Source: CAIQQQ01 sp037445025 (lineage in GTDB: Bacteria; Pseudomonadota; Alphaproteobacteria; Acetobacterales; Acetobacteraceae). From it: a stretch of 64,000 bases of DNA. How positions within the stretch are numbered: position 1 is the stretch's first letter; each line of letters begins with the position of its first letter. A model generated the notes under the pieces. It was not told where the DNA came from and made no database searches. It worked only from the letters and a program-made list of their open reading frames with translations. Below, one piece after another: positions 43,747-53,267 of the stretch. The translations under genes and the position numbers were made by a program. The DNA is taken from assembly GCA_037445025.1 (NCBI GenBank), contig JBBILI010000024.1, forward strand, positions 1-64,000, written 5' to 3'.

Positions 43747-44763
43747 TCACCCCCGCCGTCGCATCACCGCCGCCCGCTGCGCCAGCCCCAACACAGCACT
43801 CCGGCTCATCGCGTCCGCGGGCACCCCGGTGCTCTTGCACCCACGCTCGACCTCCCAAAACCGCAGCGCCGCCTGCTCCAACACCAGCAACGGCCACAAC
43901 CGCACCGCACGGACAAACACCGCCTCACGCCGAAAGAACACCGGTGGGCGCGCAGCTTTCACTGCCGCCTCCACTGCAAACCCAGCATCGACCACCGCCC
44001 GAACCCGCGCCAGCCGCTGCAGATGCATCAGTCCCGCTCGCAACACCCCCACGGGCGTCGCTCCTTCCGACATCGCCAGCTCTAGCGCCCGATCTGTGGC
44101 AACCACATCGCCATCGGTCGCAGCAAACAGCGCATCTTCCAGCTGCAGCCCGGATTGATCACCCACGCACAGCCGCACCGCCTCCTGATCCACCACACCA
44201 CCAGGCCCCACATACAGCGCCAGCTTCTCCAGCTCGCTCCGGGTCACGGCACGGTCCGCCCCCAGCTGCCCTGCCAGCCACTCCATCGCATCCGGCTCGA
44301 TTGAAATCCGATCCTGCGCCAAAGCCCCCCGAACAAGCGCCGGAATCGCCCGCGCCTCCATCGGATAACAGGCGATTGTGACCGCTTGCTCGCTCCGCTC
44401 CAGCAGGGTCTTGAGCCGGGACTTCCCACCCAGCGTCGCACCTTCCAGCACCAGAAATGCCGGACCAGGCCCGGTCAACGCCTTCTGCACAGGTGTCGTC
44501 GCAGCATCGGTGGCCTCGCGCACCCGCACCACCCGACGTCCCCCCATGAGTGACATCGCACCCATCTCATCAGCCAAAGAGCCAATGGCATCGCGATCGA
44601 GCTCCGTCACCCGGAACGGATCATCGAGCGAACCCGCCACACGGCGCACCACACGCGCCGCCCATTCCCGGATCAATCCGGCATCCTCGCCATGGAACAA
44701 CACCGCCCGGACCGCACCGGGGTCATCGAGAAACGCCTCGACCCGCCGTGCATCGAGCTTCAC
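43747..44763 (-). CDS. holA: DNA polymerase III subunit delta
   Basis: HolA (delta) opens the sliding clamp in the clamp-loader complex. The 338-residue protein shows AVLFHGEDAGLIREWA near the N terminus, EMGAMSLMGGRRVVRVREA (about 75-93), LVLEGATLGGKSRLKTLLE, and a C-terminal region with RLARVRAVVDAG and RRLW-like LWPLLVLEQAALRFWEVERGCKSTG, as in family members. The start is GTG 44763, a few bases inside the intergenic boundary with lptE. This follows the DUF3576-leuS-lptE-holA order of alphaproteobacteria. Confidence 0.92.
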   Translation of the reverse strand: MKLDARRVEAFLDDPGAVRAVLFHGEDAGLIREWAARVVRRVAGSLDDPFRVTELDRDAIGSLADEMGAMSLMGGRRVVRVREATDAATTPVQKALTGPGPAFLVLEGATLGGKSRLKTLLERSEQAVTIACYPMEARAIPALVRGALAQDRISIEPDAMEWLAGQLGADRAVTRSELEKLALYVGPGGVVDQEAVRLCVGDQSGLQLEDALFAATDGDVVATDRALELAMSEGATPVGVLRAGLMHLQRLARVRAVVDAGFAVEAAVKAARPPVFFRREAVFVRAVRLWPLLVLEQAALRFWEVERGCKSTGVPADAMSRSAVLGLAQRAAVMRRRG

Positions 44764-44767
44764 GCCA

Positions 44768-45313
44768 TCACGCCCCGGTGGGATGCGCGAGGAAATACCG
44801 CGCCAGCTGGCCCACCAGCACGTCCGCAACCGCCACTGCAAGTCGGCGCTGCGCCGCCGCATTGGCCTCTTCGCCGGCGAAGAACTGCAGGTCAAGGTTG
44901 TCATAGCCATCCGTCGACACCGCAACCCCATGGGTCAGCGTTCGCCGCTGCGAATCAACGCTCAGCAGAGACCACGTGGCCTTTCCCGTCATCCGCACCC
45001 GTGTGGGGTTGCTGTCCTGCTGAATCCCGATCTGATCGGTTGGAATGGAAAAGCTGACCACCAGCAACTCATACAGCCGGGTGCCAGACACCCCGCCACG
45101 TTCCAACCGATCCTGCAACGCCTGCCGCAGAAGCTGGCCCTGTCGCTCCGGAATCGTCGAAACACCAGTTTCGGCAAAGGCCGTCAGCACCGCATGCGAA
45201 CCATCCGCCCCAGGCCCATACACCGGATGAAATCCGCAACCGGACAGGCCGAGCGCCGCACCCAGCAGCAGGCTTCGCCGCAGAACAACCGGGCCACCGC
45301 TGCGTTGGATCAC
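44768..45313 (-). CDS. lptE: LPS assembly lipoprotein LptE
   Basis: LptE plugs the LptD barrel that inserts LPS into the outer membrane. The 181-residue product begins at GTG 45313 (GGAG 6 nt upstream, inside the leuS 3' end). It has a signal peptide ending LGLSGCGF, with lipidated Cys26, followed by HPVYGPGADGS, the usual LptE entry motif. The leuS stop is 1 nt upstream. Confidence 0.92.
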   Translation of the reverse strand: MIQRSGGPVVLRRSLLLGAALGLSGCGFHPVYGPGADGSHAVLTAFAETGVSTIPERQGQLLRQALQDRLERGGVSGTRLYELLVVSFSIPTDQIGIQQDSNPTRVRMTGKATWSLLSVDSQRRTLTHGVAVSTDGYDNLDLQFFAGEEANAAAQRRLAVAVADVLVGQLARYFLAHPTGA

Positions 45314-45314
45314 C

Positions 45315-47957
45315 CTATGCTCCCGCCACCACAAAATTGACGATCCGGCCCGCGACATACACGCGCTTGACGATCCGCCGACCCTCCAAAGCCCGCACCA
45401 CATTCGGCTCCGCCTCGGCGGCCGCAATCACCTCCGCCTCCGGGGCATCCGGCAACACTTCGATCTTGCCGCGCAGCTTGCCCATCACCTGCACCGCGAT
45501 GGTGAACGTCTCAGCAGCGGTCAGGCTCGGATCCGCCACCGGCCACGTGCCCTGTGCCACCAGGCCGCCATCGGTCCCGGGCAGACGGCTCCAGATCTCC
45601 TCCGCCAGATGCGGCATCATCGGCGAGATCAGCACCGCCAGCGCCTGCAGCGCCTCATGCTGCGCCCAAACCAGACCCTCTCCATCCCCAGCGCGCGCAG
45701 CGTTGCCGGCGCGCTCCGCCTCACCGATGGCGTTGGCGAACTCATACACACGGGCCACCGCCACATTGAAGGCGAAACCCTCCAGCGCCTCGGTCACTGT
45801 CGCAATCGTCCGATGCGTCGCCCGCCGCAGCGCCCGCGCCGCGGCCCCGAACGTGGCAGGCTCGGCCGGCACCGAACCCGGCGCGGCCTCCACCAGCCGA
45901 AACAGCCGCTGCGTGAACCGATAGGCTCCGATCGCGCCCGACTCGGTCCACTCCATGTCCCGCTCCGGCGGATTGTCAGACAGGATAAACCATCGCGCCG
46001 TATCGGCACCGTAACGTGCAATGATCGCCCCAGGATCGACCGTGTTCCGCTTCGATTTCGACATCGCTTCGACACGGCCCACGGTCACCGGCTCGCCGGT
46101 GTCTCGATGCACCACGGCACCGTCCTGCCGGCGCTGGGTCTCCTCGGGATAAAGCCAGGCCCCATCGACGGACTTGTAGCTCTCATGCGTCACCATGCCC
46201 TGGGTGAACAGGCCATCGAACGGTTCGTCCACGGAAAGATGACCCGTCTGGTGCATCGCCCGGGTGACGTAGCGGGAATACAGCAGATGCAGGATCGCAT
46301 GCTCGATGCCGCCGATATACTGGTCCACCGGCAACCAGTGATCCACCGCCGCCTGCGTCACCGGCGCGTCGGCATGCGGGCTGCAGAACCGCGCGAAATA
46401 CCACGAGCTGTCCACGAACGTGTCGAACGTGTCGGTCTCGCGCCGCGCCGCTGCCCCGCATGCCGGGCAGTTCACGTGCTTCCACGTAGGGTGATGGTCC
46501 AGCGGATTGCCGGGCCGGTCGAACGTCACGTCCTCCGGCAGCACCAACGGCAGCTGGTCGCGCGGCACCGGCACCACGCCACAGGAATCGCAATGGATCA
46601 CCGGGATCGGGCAGCCCCAGTAGCGCTGGCGCGACACGCCCCAGTCCCGCAGCCGCCAGTTCACAACGCCCTGGCCCACACCGAGCCGATCCAGCTCGGC
46701 AATCGCTGCCGCCCGTGCGGCCTCGCGCGTCATGCCATCAAGGAAGCCTGACCGGATCATCGCACCGGTGCCGTCATACGCCTTGCTGCCCACCGCAAAA
46801 TCCGCATCCTCACCGGGCGGGCACACCACGGCGGTGACCGGCAGATCGTATTTGCGGGCGAAATCCAGGTCGCGCTGGTCATGCGCCGGACAGCCAAAGA
46901 TCGCTCCGGTACCGTATTCCATAAGCACGAAATTGGCGATCCACACCGGATGACGCAAACCCGTCAGCGGATTGATCACCTCCAGCCCCGTCGGATAGCC
47001 CCGCTTCTCCAGCGTCTCCAGCACCGCCTCGCTCGTGCCGCGGCTCTGACAATCCGCCACAAAAGCCGCGGCCGCCGAATCTCGCGCCGCCACCGCGGCC
47101 GCCAGCGGATGCTCGGCCGCAATCGCCAGAAACGACATGCCAAACAGCGTGTCAGGCCGGGTGGTATAAACCTCAACCGAGTCCAGCCCCGCCTCGGCCG
47201 CGGTCAGCGCAAAGCGCATCCGCGCCCCTTCGCTGCGACCGATCCAGTTGGCCTGCATCAGCCGCACCCGCTCGGGCCAGCGATCCAGTGTCTCCAGCGC
47301 CGACAGCAGCGCCGGCGCCTGGTCGGTGATGCGCAGCACCCATTGTGATAGACGCTTCTTCTCCACCAGCGCCCCCGAACGCCAGCCGCGTCCGTCGATC
47401 ACCTGCTCGTTGGCCAGCACGGTGCCATCCACCGGATCCCAGTTCACCCAGGCATCCCGCCGCTCCGCCAGTCCCGCGGCCAGCATGTCCAAAAACAGCT
47501 TCTGCTGCTGGCCGTAATAGCGCGGATCGCAGGTCGCGAATTCCCGGCTCCAGTCCAGCGACAGCCCCATGCGCTTCAACTCGGTGCGCATCGCCGCGAT
47601 GTTGTCCCACGTCCAGCGCGCCGGATGAATCCCACGCTCCCGCGCCGCGTTCTCCGCCGGCAGACCGAACGCGTCCCATCCCATCGGATGCAGAACCGAA
47701 TGCCCGCGCGCGCGCTTGTACCGCGCCACCACGTCGCCCAGCGTGTAGTTGCGAACATGACCCATATGGATCTTCCCGCTGGGATACGGGAACATCTCAA
47801 GCACATAGTATTTTGGCTTGCCGTCCGTCGGCACATCATCGACAGCAAAGCAGTTCGCCGCGTTCCAGGCCGCCTGCCAGCGCAGCTCGGCGGCGCGGAA
47901 ATCATAGCGCGGCGTGTCGCCAACAGAGGCGGGAGGGGCGATCGTCTCGATGGTCAT
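45315..47957 (-). CDS. leuS: Leucyl-tRNA synthetase
   Basis: An 880-residue class I aminoacyl-tRNA synthetase. YVLEMFPYPSGKIHMGHVRNY carries the HIGH-type motif (HMGH), the CP1 editing domain contains YTTRPDTLFGMSFLAIA, the zinc-like insertion has CDSCGVVPVP and CPAC, and VEAMSKSKRNTVDPG carries KMSKS. The full-length C-terminal domain is present. The gene is between DUF3576 and lptE, consistent with conserved alphaproteobacterial order. Confidence 0.97.
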   Translation of the reverse strand: MTIETIAPPASVGDTPRYDFRAAELRWQAAWNAANCFAVDDVPTDGKPKYYVLEMFPYPSGKIHMGHVRNYTLGDVVARYKRARGHSVLHPMGWDAFGLPAENAARERGIHPARWTWDNIAAMRTELKRMGLSLDWSREFATCDPRYYGQQQKLFLDMLAAGLAERRDAWVNWDPVDGTVLANEQVIDGRGWRSGALVEKKRLSQWVLRITDQAPALLSALETLDRWPERVRLMQANWIGRSEGARMRFALTAAEAGLDSVEVYTTRPDTLFGMSFLAIAAEHPLAAAVAARDSAAAAFVADCQSRGTSEAVLETLEKRGYPTGLEVINPLTGLRHPVWIANFVLMEYGTGAIFGCPAHDQRDLDFARKYDLPVTAVVCPPGEDADFAVGSKAYDGTGAMIRSGFLDGMTREAARAAAIAELDRLGVGQGVVNWRLRDWGVSRQRYWGCPIPVIHCDSCGVVPVPRDQLPLVLPEDVTFDRPGNPLDHHPTWKHVNCPACGAAARRETDTFDTFVDSSWYFARFCSPHADAPVTQAAVDHWLPVDQYIGGIEHAILHLLYSRYVTRAMHQTGHLSVDEPFDGLFTQGMVTHESYKSVDGAWLYPEETQRRQDGAVVHRDTGEPVTVGRVEAMSKSKRNTVDPGAIIARYGADTARWFILSDNPPERDMEWTESGAIGAYRFTQRLFRLVEAAPGSVPAEPATFGAAARALRRATHRTIATVTEALEGFAFNVAVARVYEFANAIGEAERAGNAARAGDGEGLVWAQHEALQALAVLISPMMPHLAEEIWSRLPGTDGGLVAQGTWPVADPSLTAAETFTIAVQVMGKLRGKIEVLPDAPEAEVIAAAEAEPNVVRALEGRRIVKRVYVAGRIVNFVVAGA

Positions 47958-48036
47958 CAGGGGGCCAGACAGTTCGTTGAGGTGCCCCCATTGTATCAGT
48001 CAGAACCCCGGTCGCGGCAACCTTCTGCGCTGCAGA

Positions 48037-48576
48037 TCAGTTCGCCTTGCCCGCCGCGGCGCGCAGCTCGCGGGCGCGGGCGAGCACCTTGTCCTCCACC
48101 TGGCTGGACGTGGTGCTCGCCACCGGTGCATCCACCCACTGGCCGTTCTGCTGCACCTGGTGGAACAGCGCCACGCGCACCCCGTCAGCGCGCAGCTGGC
48201 GGCCCAGAATATAGGCTGTTGCCTTGAAGCGTTCGCCGGTCACGGATGGCGGCTGATACCAATCGGTGATGATCACGCCGCCAAACGGGTCAGCCGAGGC
48301 GAGCGGCATGAAGGACAGCGTGTCCAGCGCGCCGCGCCAGAGATAGGCGTTCACGCCGATACCGGAGGGCCCGCCGCTGCTATCGTTGGTGTTTCGGTTG
48401 CCTTTGGCGGTGGTGAACAGCACGCCGCCGGAATTGTCGATGGTACCGACGTCACGTCCGCGAAACTGATCGTCGTTGCCTTCGACAATCGGCGCCGGCG
48501 CGCTCTTGCCGTTGCAAGCCGTCAGCACAAGGGCCATCAGCAAAGGCGAAAGACGTGTGAAAGCGCGATACCGCAT
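48037..48576 (-). CDS. DUF3576 domain lipoprotein
   Basis: A 179-residue exported lipoprotein: signal peptide MRYRAFTRLSPLLMALVLTAC, with Cys21 in an LTAC lipobox. It is followed by IGVNAYLWRGALDTLSFMPLASADPFGGVIITDWY, the DUF3576 core. Function unknown; the gene nearly always lies upstream of leuS in alphaproteobacteria, as here (79 nt gap). The C terminus is a helical Arg/Ala-rich tail. Confidence 0.88.
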   Translation of the reverse strand: MRYRAFTRLSPLLMALVLTACNGKSAPAPIVEGNDDQFRGRDVGTIDNSGGVLFTTAKGNRNTNDSSGGPSGIGVNAYLWRGALDTLSFMPLASADPFGGVIITDWYQPPSVTGERFKATAYILGRQLRADGVRVALFHQVQQNGQWVDAPVASTTSSQVEDKVLARARELRAAAGKAN

Positions 48577-48691
48577 GCCTGACCCATTCATCAATGCCGG
48601 CCATCCGCATCTTCGATGCGCACGCCAGAGGGCCATCTGTTAGCGCAATCGGCCGTCCGCGCCAAGCCGCGAGCGAGGATCGTCCTGATGA

Positions 48692-48746
48692 TCAGGTGAA
48701 GGAAGCAAGCGGCGGGCGCCGCCCTACGCCTGCTTCCTTCACCTGA
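48692..48746. terminator. Strong hairpin downstream of the porin pair
   Basis: A 16-bp perfect inverted repeat (TCAGGTGAAGGAAGCA / TGCTTCCTTCACCTGA) with a 23-nt loop that itself contains GGCGG/CCGCC. It lies 33 nt beyond the end of the amber-interrupted porin on the minus strand. There is no U-tract, so it may be an mRNA-stabilising or processing hairpin rather than a simple terminator. Confidence 0.55.
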
Positions 48747-48779
48747 CGATCCCTGGCAGATCGACAGCGCGGCGACGGC

Positions 48780-50093
48780 TCAGAAGTCGAAGCGGTTGCC
48801 GATATCGATGGCGCGCGCCTGGGTGCTGTTGTTGTTGGCGCCGGTCCCGCCGTTCAGCAGATCGGCACCAGACTGGTGACGCAGCCCAAAGAGCATGGAC
48901 ACGAAAGCTGTGGCACCAGGCGCATAGACGTAGCTGCCGCCGAAGGCGAGCCCGGTTTCATGCAGGCCGCCGCCCGAGTGGGACGCGACATAGGTGCCGC
49001 CGGTGATGGAATTGATGTATTGCAGGCCGATGATGCCCTGACCGATGGTGTATTCCGGCCCTCCGATGAACGCCTGCTCCTTGTGGGCGCCGGCGTGCAG
49101 CGGCTGAAAGTTCGCGCCGCTGATCGTGCCGAAGTCGTAATGCGCGCCAAACTCCAGATGGCTCACGACGAATTTCACGCCGACATCAGCGACTGACAGG
49201 CCTTTGTAGGCCGTGGGGCCGCTTGAGTTGTTCACCACGCCGGAACCCCAGTAGCCGCCCTCCAGCACCGCGGCCACCGGGCCAAATGAGCCGGTGTAGC
49301 GGGCGCTCACGTCATACGTGTTCTTGCGCAGCGCGAGCCCGCCTGGCGTGGTGCTGAGGATCGCGCCGGCCGCGCTCGCCTGGCTTGTGGTGTTGGCACC
49401 GGCGGCGGCTGTGCTGTAGCTGGGCTCGAACGATGCGCCGAAATCAAATCCAGCGAACTTGGGCGAGATATAGACCAGCCGGTTGATGCCATAGTTGGCG
49501 CCCACATCCGCCCATTGCCAGCCGACCGTGGTGCCGCTGCTCAGCAGCAGCGGCGCATCGCCGTTCCTGCCGCCGTTGCCGGCGTCCTAGTCTTCCTGGG
49601 TGCCGACCAGGAACTGCCCAAGCGCGCTCGAGACCTGGCCGGCCCAGACGGTGCCGACGGTGGGAAGGCTGACATAGGCGCCGGCCTGGCGCACATAGAG
49701 AGTGTTGCCGGAGGTGCTGCCGGTGGCGCTCGAGTTCTGCCGGATCTGGATCTGCGCGCCGTATTTCAGGCCGTTGGCGGCCACGGCGTCCAGCCTTGGG
49801 TAGATGCGGATGTAGTCGAGCACCTGGAAATTCTGGTTCTTGGAGCCGTTGGGCAGGCCATTGGTGCCTTTGCCGTTGGTGCCGGTGTCAGAGCCGTAGC
49901 CGATATCAGTGTAGTTGCGGACGCGCAGCGTGACGGTGACGCTGCCGGGCGCCGGCGGGCTCGCGCCGTTGGAAACCTGGCCAGCGGTGAAGGAATCGGT
50001 GGTCACCGGCTGCACCGGCATCTGTGCCTGAGCGCTTGCACCGAGCACGGTCGCAGAAAGCATTGCTGTCGCTGCCAAAAGTATCCGCTGCAT
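48780..50093 (-). pseudogene. Porin paralogue interrupted by an in-frame TAG
   Basis: From ATG 50093 the product has a signal peptide (MQRILLAATAMLSATVLGASAQAQ) and porin sequence to VGTQED, then TAG at 49587-49589. The same frame continues to 48780, adding a normal C-terminal half ending AIDIGNRFDF with the terminal Phe of outer-membrane beta-barrels. The downstream intact paralogue has TTC (Phe) where this copy has TAG, so two bases differ. The remaining 437-codon frame is intact and closely similar to the neighbour. It may be a recent pseudogene or a sequence error. It reads on the same strand as the neighbour, downstream of it. Confidence 0.85.
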
Positions 50094-50219
50094 AACTTTC
50101 TTCTCATCTTTGGTCTTGCTGAGAAGAATAGCAGATCGACTTGGCCTGCACGGTGACAAAATAGCGATGCAGGAGGACGCCAGGATCATGAGTATTTCGA
50201 GCGATATGGCGTTCGGTAC

Positions 50220-50272
50220 ACTCACCGCGCCGTCAAATTGCGTGTTGAAACCAAGAGCCTGACCGGAACGGC
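50220..50272. repeat. 53-bp dispersed repeat, copy 1
   Basis: ACTCACCGCGCCGTCAAATT and onward aligns without gaps to 57315-57367, with 39 of 53 positions identical. The conserved core is AAATTGCG-GTT-AAAC. It lies in the 282-nt gap between the two porin genes, outside any reading frame that I accept. Confidence 0.6.
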
Positions 50273-50318
50273 ATGAGCCTTTGTTGGGCGCTGGCGATGC
50301 CCACCAGGACGCACGCAC

Positions 50319-50349
50319 GAAAAAGGGCGGTGGAAACCCACCGCCCTTT
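50319..50349 (-). terminator. Rho-independent terminator of the intact porin gene
   Basis: On the minus strand AAAGGGCGGTGG pairs with CCACCGCCCTTT (12 bp, 4-nt loop) and is followed by a T5 run. It starts 26 nt after the porin stop codon (50376-50378), the right place to end that transcript before the interrupted paralogue. Confidence 0.85.
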
Positions 50350-50375
50350 CCAGTCAAGCCGGATCCGCTTCGAGA

Positions 50376-51677
50376 CTAGAAGTGGAACAGGTTGCCGATG
50401 CCGATGGCACGCGACGTGGTATTGTTGTTGTAGGCGCCGGCGACGCCGTTCAGCAGGTCCACACCGGCCTGGTGACGAACGCCGTAGAGAACCGAGAGAT
50501 AGGCTTCGGCGCCCGGAGCGTAGGCATAGCTGCCACCGACGGCGATGCCCACTTCGTGCATGCCGTTGGCGGTCTGCACAACGTTGCCCGAGGTGATCGA
50601 GTTGATGTACTGAACGCCGACGATGCCTTGACCGATGGTGTATTCCGCACCGCCGATGAACGCCGACTCCTTCCTCGCGCCAGCCTTCAGCGGCTGGTAC
50701 GCCGCACCGGCAACCGTGCCCCAGTCGTAGTGAGCGCCGACTTCAAGCGGGCCCATCACGAACTTCACGCCAGCATCGCCAACCGAGAGGCCCTTGTAGG
50801 CCTGCGGGCCGGTGCTGTTGCCGACAACGCCCGAACCCCAGTAGCCGCCTTCGATCACGGTCGCGACCGGGCCGAACGAGCCGGTGTAGCGGGCCGCCAC
50901 GTCGAAGGTGTTCTTGCGGGTGTCAGCGCCGCCCGGGGTGGTGGTCAGGATCGGGCCGCCAGCCTGGCTGGTGGAGTTCGCACCGGCCGCGGCCGTGCTG
51001 TAGCTCGGCTCATACGAGAAGCCGAAGTCAAAGCCCGCGAACTTGGGCGAGATGTAGACGAGGCGGTTGACGGTGTAGGTGCCGCCGTCTTCCGGAAACG
51101 GCCAGGACATCGTGGTGCCGCCGCTCAGGAAGTCCGGCGCGTCGCCGTTCCAGCCGCCGTTGACGTCGAAGTCTTCCTGGGTGCCGACCATGAACTGGGT
51201 GATGGCCATCGAAGCCTGACCGGCCCAAATGGTGCCGACGCTCGGCAGGCTGGCATACACCTTCGCGTTGCGAACATAGAGCGTGTTCGCACCGGTCGAG
51301 CCGGTGGTGCTGGAGTTCTGACGGATCTGGATGTTCGCGCCGTAGCCCAGGCCGTTGGCGGCGGTGGCCGACAGGTTCGGGTAGATACGGAAGTAGTCCT
51401 GAACCTGGAAGTTCTGGTTCTTGCTGCCGTTCGGCTTGCCGGTCGTCAACTTGCCGACGGTGCCCGAGTCAGAGCCGTAGCCCACGTCGGTCCAGTTCTT
51501 GAAGCGCAGCGTCACCGTCACGGTGCCGGGGGCCGGGGCGCCGGCGCCGTTGGACACCTGGCCGGCGGTGAACGAGTCGGTCGTGTCAGGCTGGGCCGGC
51601 ATGCCCTGAGCCTGGGCCTGATGGGCGAGCATGCCCACCGAGAACATGGCCGTCGCGGCCATCAGAATCTTACGCAT
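50376..51677 (-). CDS. Outer-membrane porin
   Basis: A 433-residue porin. It has signal peptide MRKILMAATAMFSVGMLAHQAQAQ, a 16-strand-like beta-barrel pattern with repeats of aromatic-ended strands (YVRNAKVYASLPSVGTIWAGQ, NRLVYISPKFAGFDFGFSYE, FDVAARYTGSFGPVATVIEGGYWG, FIGGAEYTIGQGIVGVQYINS), and a terminal Phe (IGNLFHF) for Bam insertion. AGGAGG lies upstream of the ATG and a rho-independent terminator follows. The next gene downstream is a near-identical but interrupted paralogue. This is a typical general porin of Acetobacteraceae; the permeant is unknown. Confidence 0.9.
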   Translation of the reverse strand: MRKILMAATAMFSVGMLAHQAQAQGMPAQPDTTDSFTAGQVSNGAGAPAPGTVTVTLRFKNWTDVGYGSDSGTVGKLTTGKPNGSKNQNFQVQDYFRIYPNLSATAANGLGYGANIQIRQNSSTTGSTGANTLYVRNAKVYASLPSVGTIWAGQASMAITQFMVGTQEDFDVNGGWNGDAPDFLSGGTTMSWPFPEDGGTYTVNRLVYISPKFAGFDFGFSYEPSYSTAAAGANSTSQAGGPILTTTPGGADTRKNTFDVAARYTGSFGPVATVIEGGYWGSGVVGNSTGPQAYKGLSVGDAGVKFVMGPLEVGAHYDWGTVAGAAYQPLKAGARKESAFIGGAEYTIGQGIVGVQYINSITSGNVVQTANGMHEVGIAVGGSYAYAPGAEAYLSVLYGVRHQAGVDLLNGVAGAYNNNTTSRAIGIGNLFHF

Positions 51678-51886
51678 GAAATCCTCCTCATGTCGCCGGA
51701 AAGCCCGGCGGATTAGCAGGCCCCGCCCCGTTCTCACGGCACACGAACGTTCGGCAATCCGCGGAATGTTCGCATGTCCCGCAACAGGCGGGGGCAGCCA
51801 GACCTGAGAAGAGTATTGGCGCACCGTTCACGGTCTCGCAATTGGGTGTCCAACAGTTGCATGGCATTTGCGAAACACTGTGGCTG

Positions 51887-52468
51887 CTATGCAACAAGCG
51901 CCGCGATGGCGCCGATCGCCGGGCAGCGCGGCCACGGCAGGCGCCGCACGCTCTGCCCGTTCAGCCCGCCGAGTGCGGCGACCGGGCCACGCACCCGTGA
52001 CGCACAGCGCGCCCAGCGCAGCACGCCCAGGCCCGAAGCGCCAGGATGGCTCGCCGTTGCATAGACAGGTGAGAGGAATGTCAGCACCGCCCCGGCGCGG
52101 CGCGCGCGCACCAGCTGTGCTGCGCCGTGCGCCGAAGCCGTGGCAAAGCGCCACGGCTTCGGGCCACGTCCGCCGCGCAGATGCACGCCGGCGCGCAGGC
52201 ACCAGGCCAGCCTTGGCTCCGCCACCGACAGCGCCAGCCGACGCTGCCGGCACACACGTGCCACTGCGCGCCCCAGCCGCTCCCGGTCGGCCACGGCGTC
52301 GTGGCGGAACACCACGCCGCACAGGCCGCGCGGCAGCTGCGAGACCGCCGCCACCACGTTCTCCATCCGCGCCGGATCGGTAAACAGCCATACCGGCGGC
52401 AGAACAGGGGTCTGCCAGCGCCTTCGCGACTTGACCGATCGCCCCCATGCGACAAGCTTCGCATCCAT
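51887..52468 (-). CDS. Thiamine phosphate synthase/TenI-family protein
   Basis: A 193-residue TMP-TENI-type barrel: PPVWLFTDPARMENVVAAVSQLPRG (about 25-49), GVVFRHDAVADRERLGRAVA, GVHLRGGRGP (about 107-116), FLSPVYATASHPGASGLG and PVAALGGLNGQSVRRL. It lacks the strict ThiE phosphate-binding residues, as many TenI-like paralogues do, so its reaction is uncertain. The start is a choice: ATG 52468 overlaps the divergent yggS ATG; a start a few codons in is possible. Confidence 0.7.
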   Translation of the reverse strand: MDAKLVAWGRSVKSRRRWQTPVLPPVWLFTDPARMENVVAAVSQLPRGLCGVVFRHDAVADRERLGRAVARVCRQRRLALSVAEPRLAWCLRAGVHLRGGRGPKPWRFATASAHGAAQLVRARRAGAVLTFLSPVYATASHPGASGLGVLRWARCASRVRGPVAALGGLNGQSVRRLPWPRCPAIGAIAALVA

Positions 52469-53153
52469 GACCGAACCCGCCCCTTCCGACATCGCCGCCA
52501 ATCTGGCGCAGATCCGCACCCGCGTCGCCCTGGCGGCCCCACAGTCCGGCCGTGCGGCCGATGCGGTGACGTTGGTCGCCGTCTCCAAGACCCATCCTGT
52601 TGACGCCGTCACCGCCGCGCTGGCCTGTGGGCAGCTGCATTTCGGCGAGAACCGGGTGCAGGAAGCCGCCACCAAGTTCCCCGCGCTGCGCGCCGCCCAT
52701 CCCGGGCTGCGCCTGCACATCATCGGCGGGCTGCAGACCAACAAGGCGCGCGACGCGGTGCGGCTGGCCGACGTCATCGAAACCCTTGACCGGCCGCGGC
52801 TGGCCGACGCCATCGCCGACGCCATCCAGCGCGAAGGCCGCACGCCGGACCTGCTGGTGCAGGTGAACGTGGGCGACGAGCCGCAGAAATCCGGCATTGC
52901 GACCAAAGAGGCCGACGGTTTCATCGAAGCCTGCCGCCTGCGGTTCGGCGCTGCCCTCGCGGGACTGATGTGCATCCCGCCCGCCGAGGGCGATCCGGCC
53001 CCGCATTTCGACTGGCTGGCCGCCTGCGCCGCACGGCATGGTCTGCCCATCGTGTCCATGGGCATGTCCGGCGACTTCGAGACCGCCATCCGCCACGGCG
53101 CCACCCATGTCAGAGTGGGCTCCGCCATCTTCGGACACCGCCCGGCGGCATAG
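52467..53153 (+). CDS. yggS: YggS-family pyridoxal phosphate homeostasis protein
   Basis: A 228-residue PLP-binding alanine-racemase-fold protein. LVAVSKTHPVDAVTAAL places the PLP-lysine, FGENRVQEAATKF follows, HIIGGLQTNKARDAV and LVQVNVGDEPQKSG are signatures, and SMGMSGDFETAIRHGATHVRVGSAIFG binds the phosphate. Such proteins regulate PLP supply. Its ATG forms CATG with the divergent gene's start. No good ribosome site is visible upstream. Confidence 0.93.
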   Translation: MTEPAPSDIAANLAQIRTRVALAAPQSGRAADAVTLVAVSKTHPVDAVTAALACGQLHFGENRVQEAATKFPALRAAHPGLRLHIIGGLQTNKARDAVRLADVIETLDRPRLADAIADAIQREGRTPDLLVQVNVGDEPQKSGIATKEADGFIEACRLRFGAALAGLMCIPPAEGDPAPHFDWLAACAARHGLPIVSMGMSGDFETAIRHGATHVRVGSAIFGHRPAA

Positions 53154-53267
53154 AGCGGATACAATCCGCCGCTGGACGGTTGCGGGCGGCATCCGCCCCA
53201 CGATCCCTCGACTTGCGCCCGCCGTGGCGGCGGCGTAGTGCGCGGCCTGCGATTGAACGAGGCACCG

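Noticed and set aside
4912..49589. Genetic recoding of TAG as a sense codon, suggested by two amber-interrupted genes
   Set aside because: TAG also ends intact genes here (xseA, the Lrp-type regulator, leuS, the TenI-like gene), so general reassignment is unlikely.
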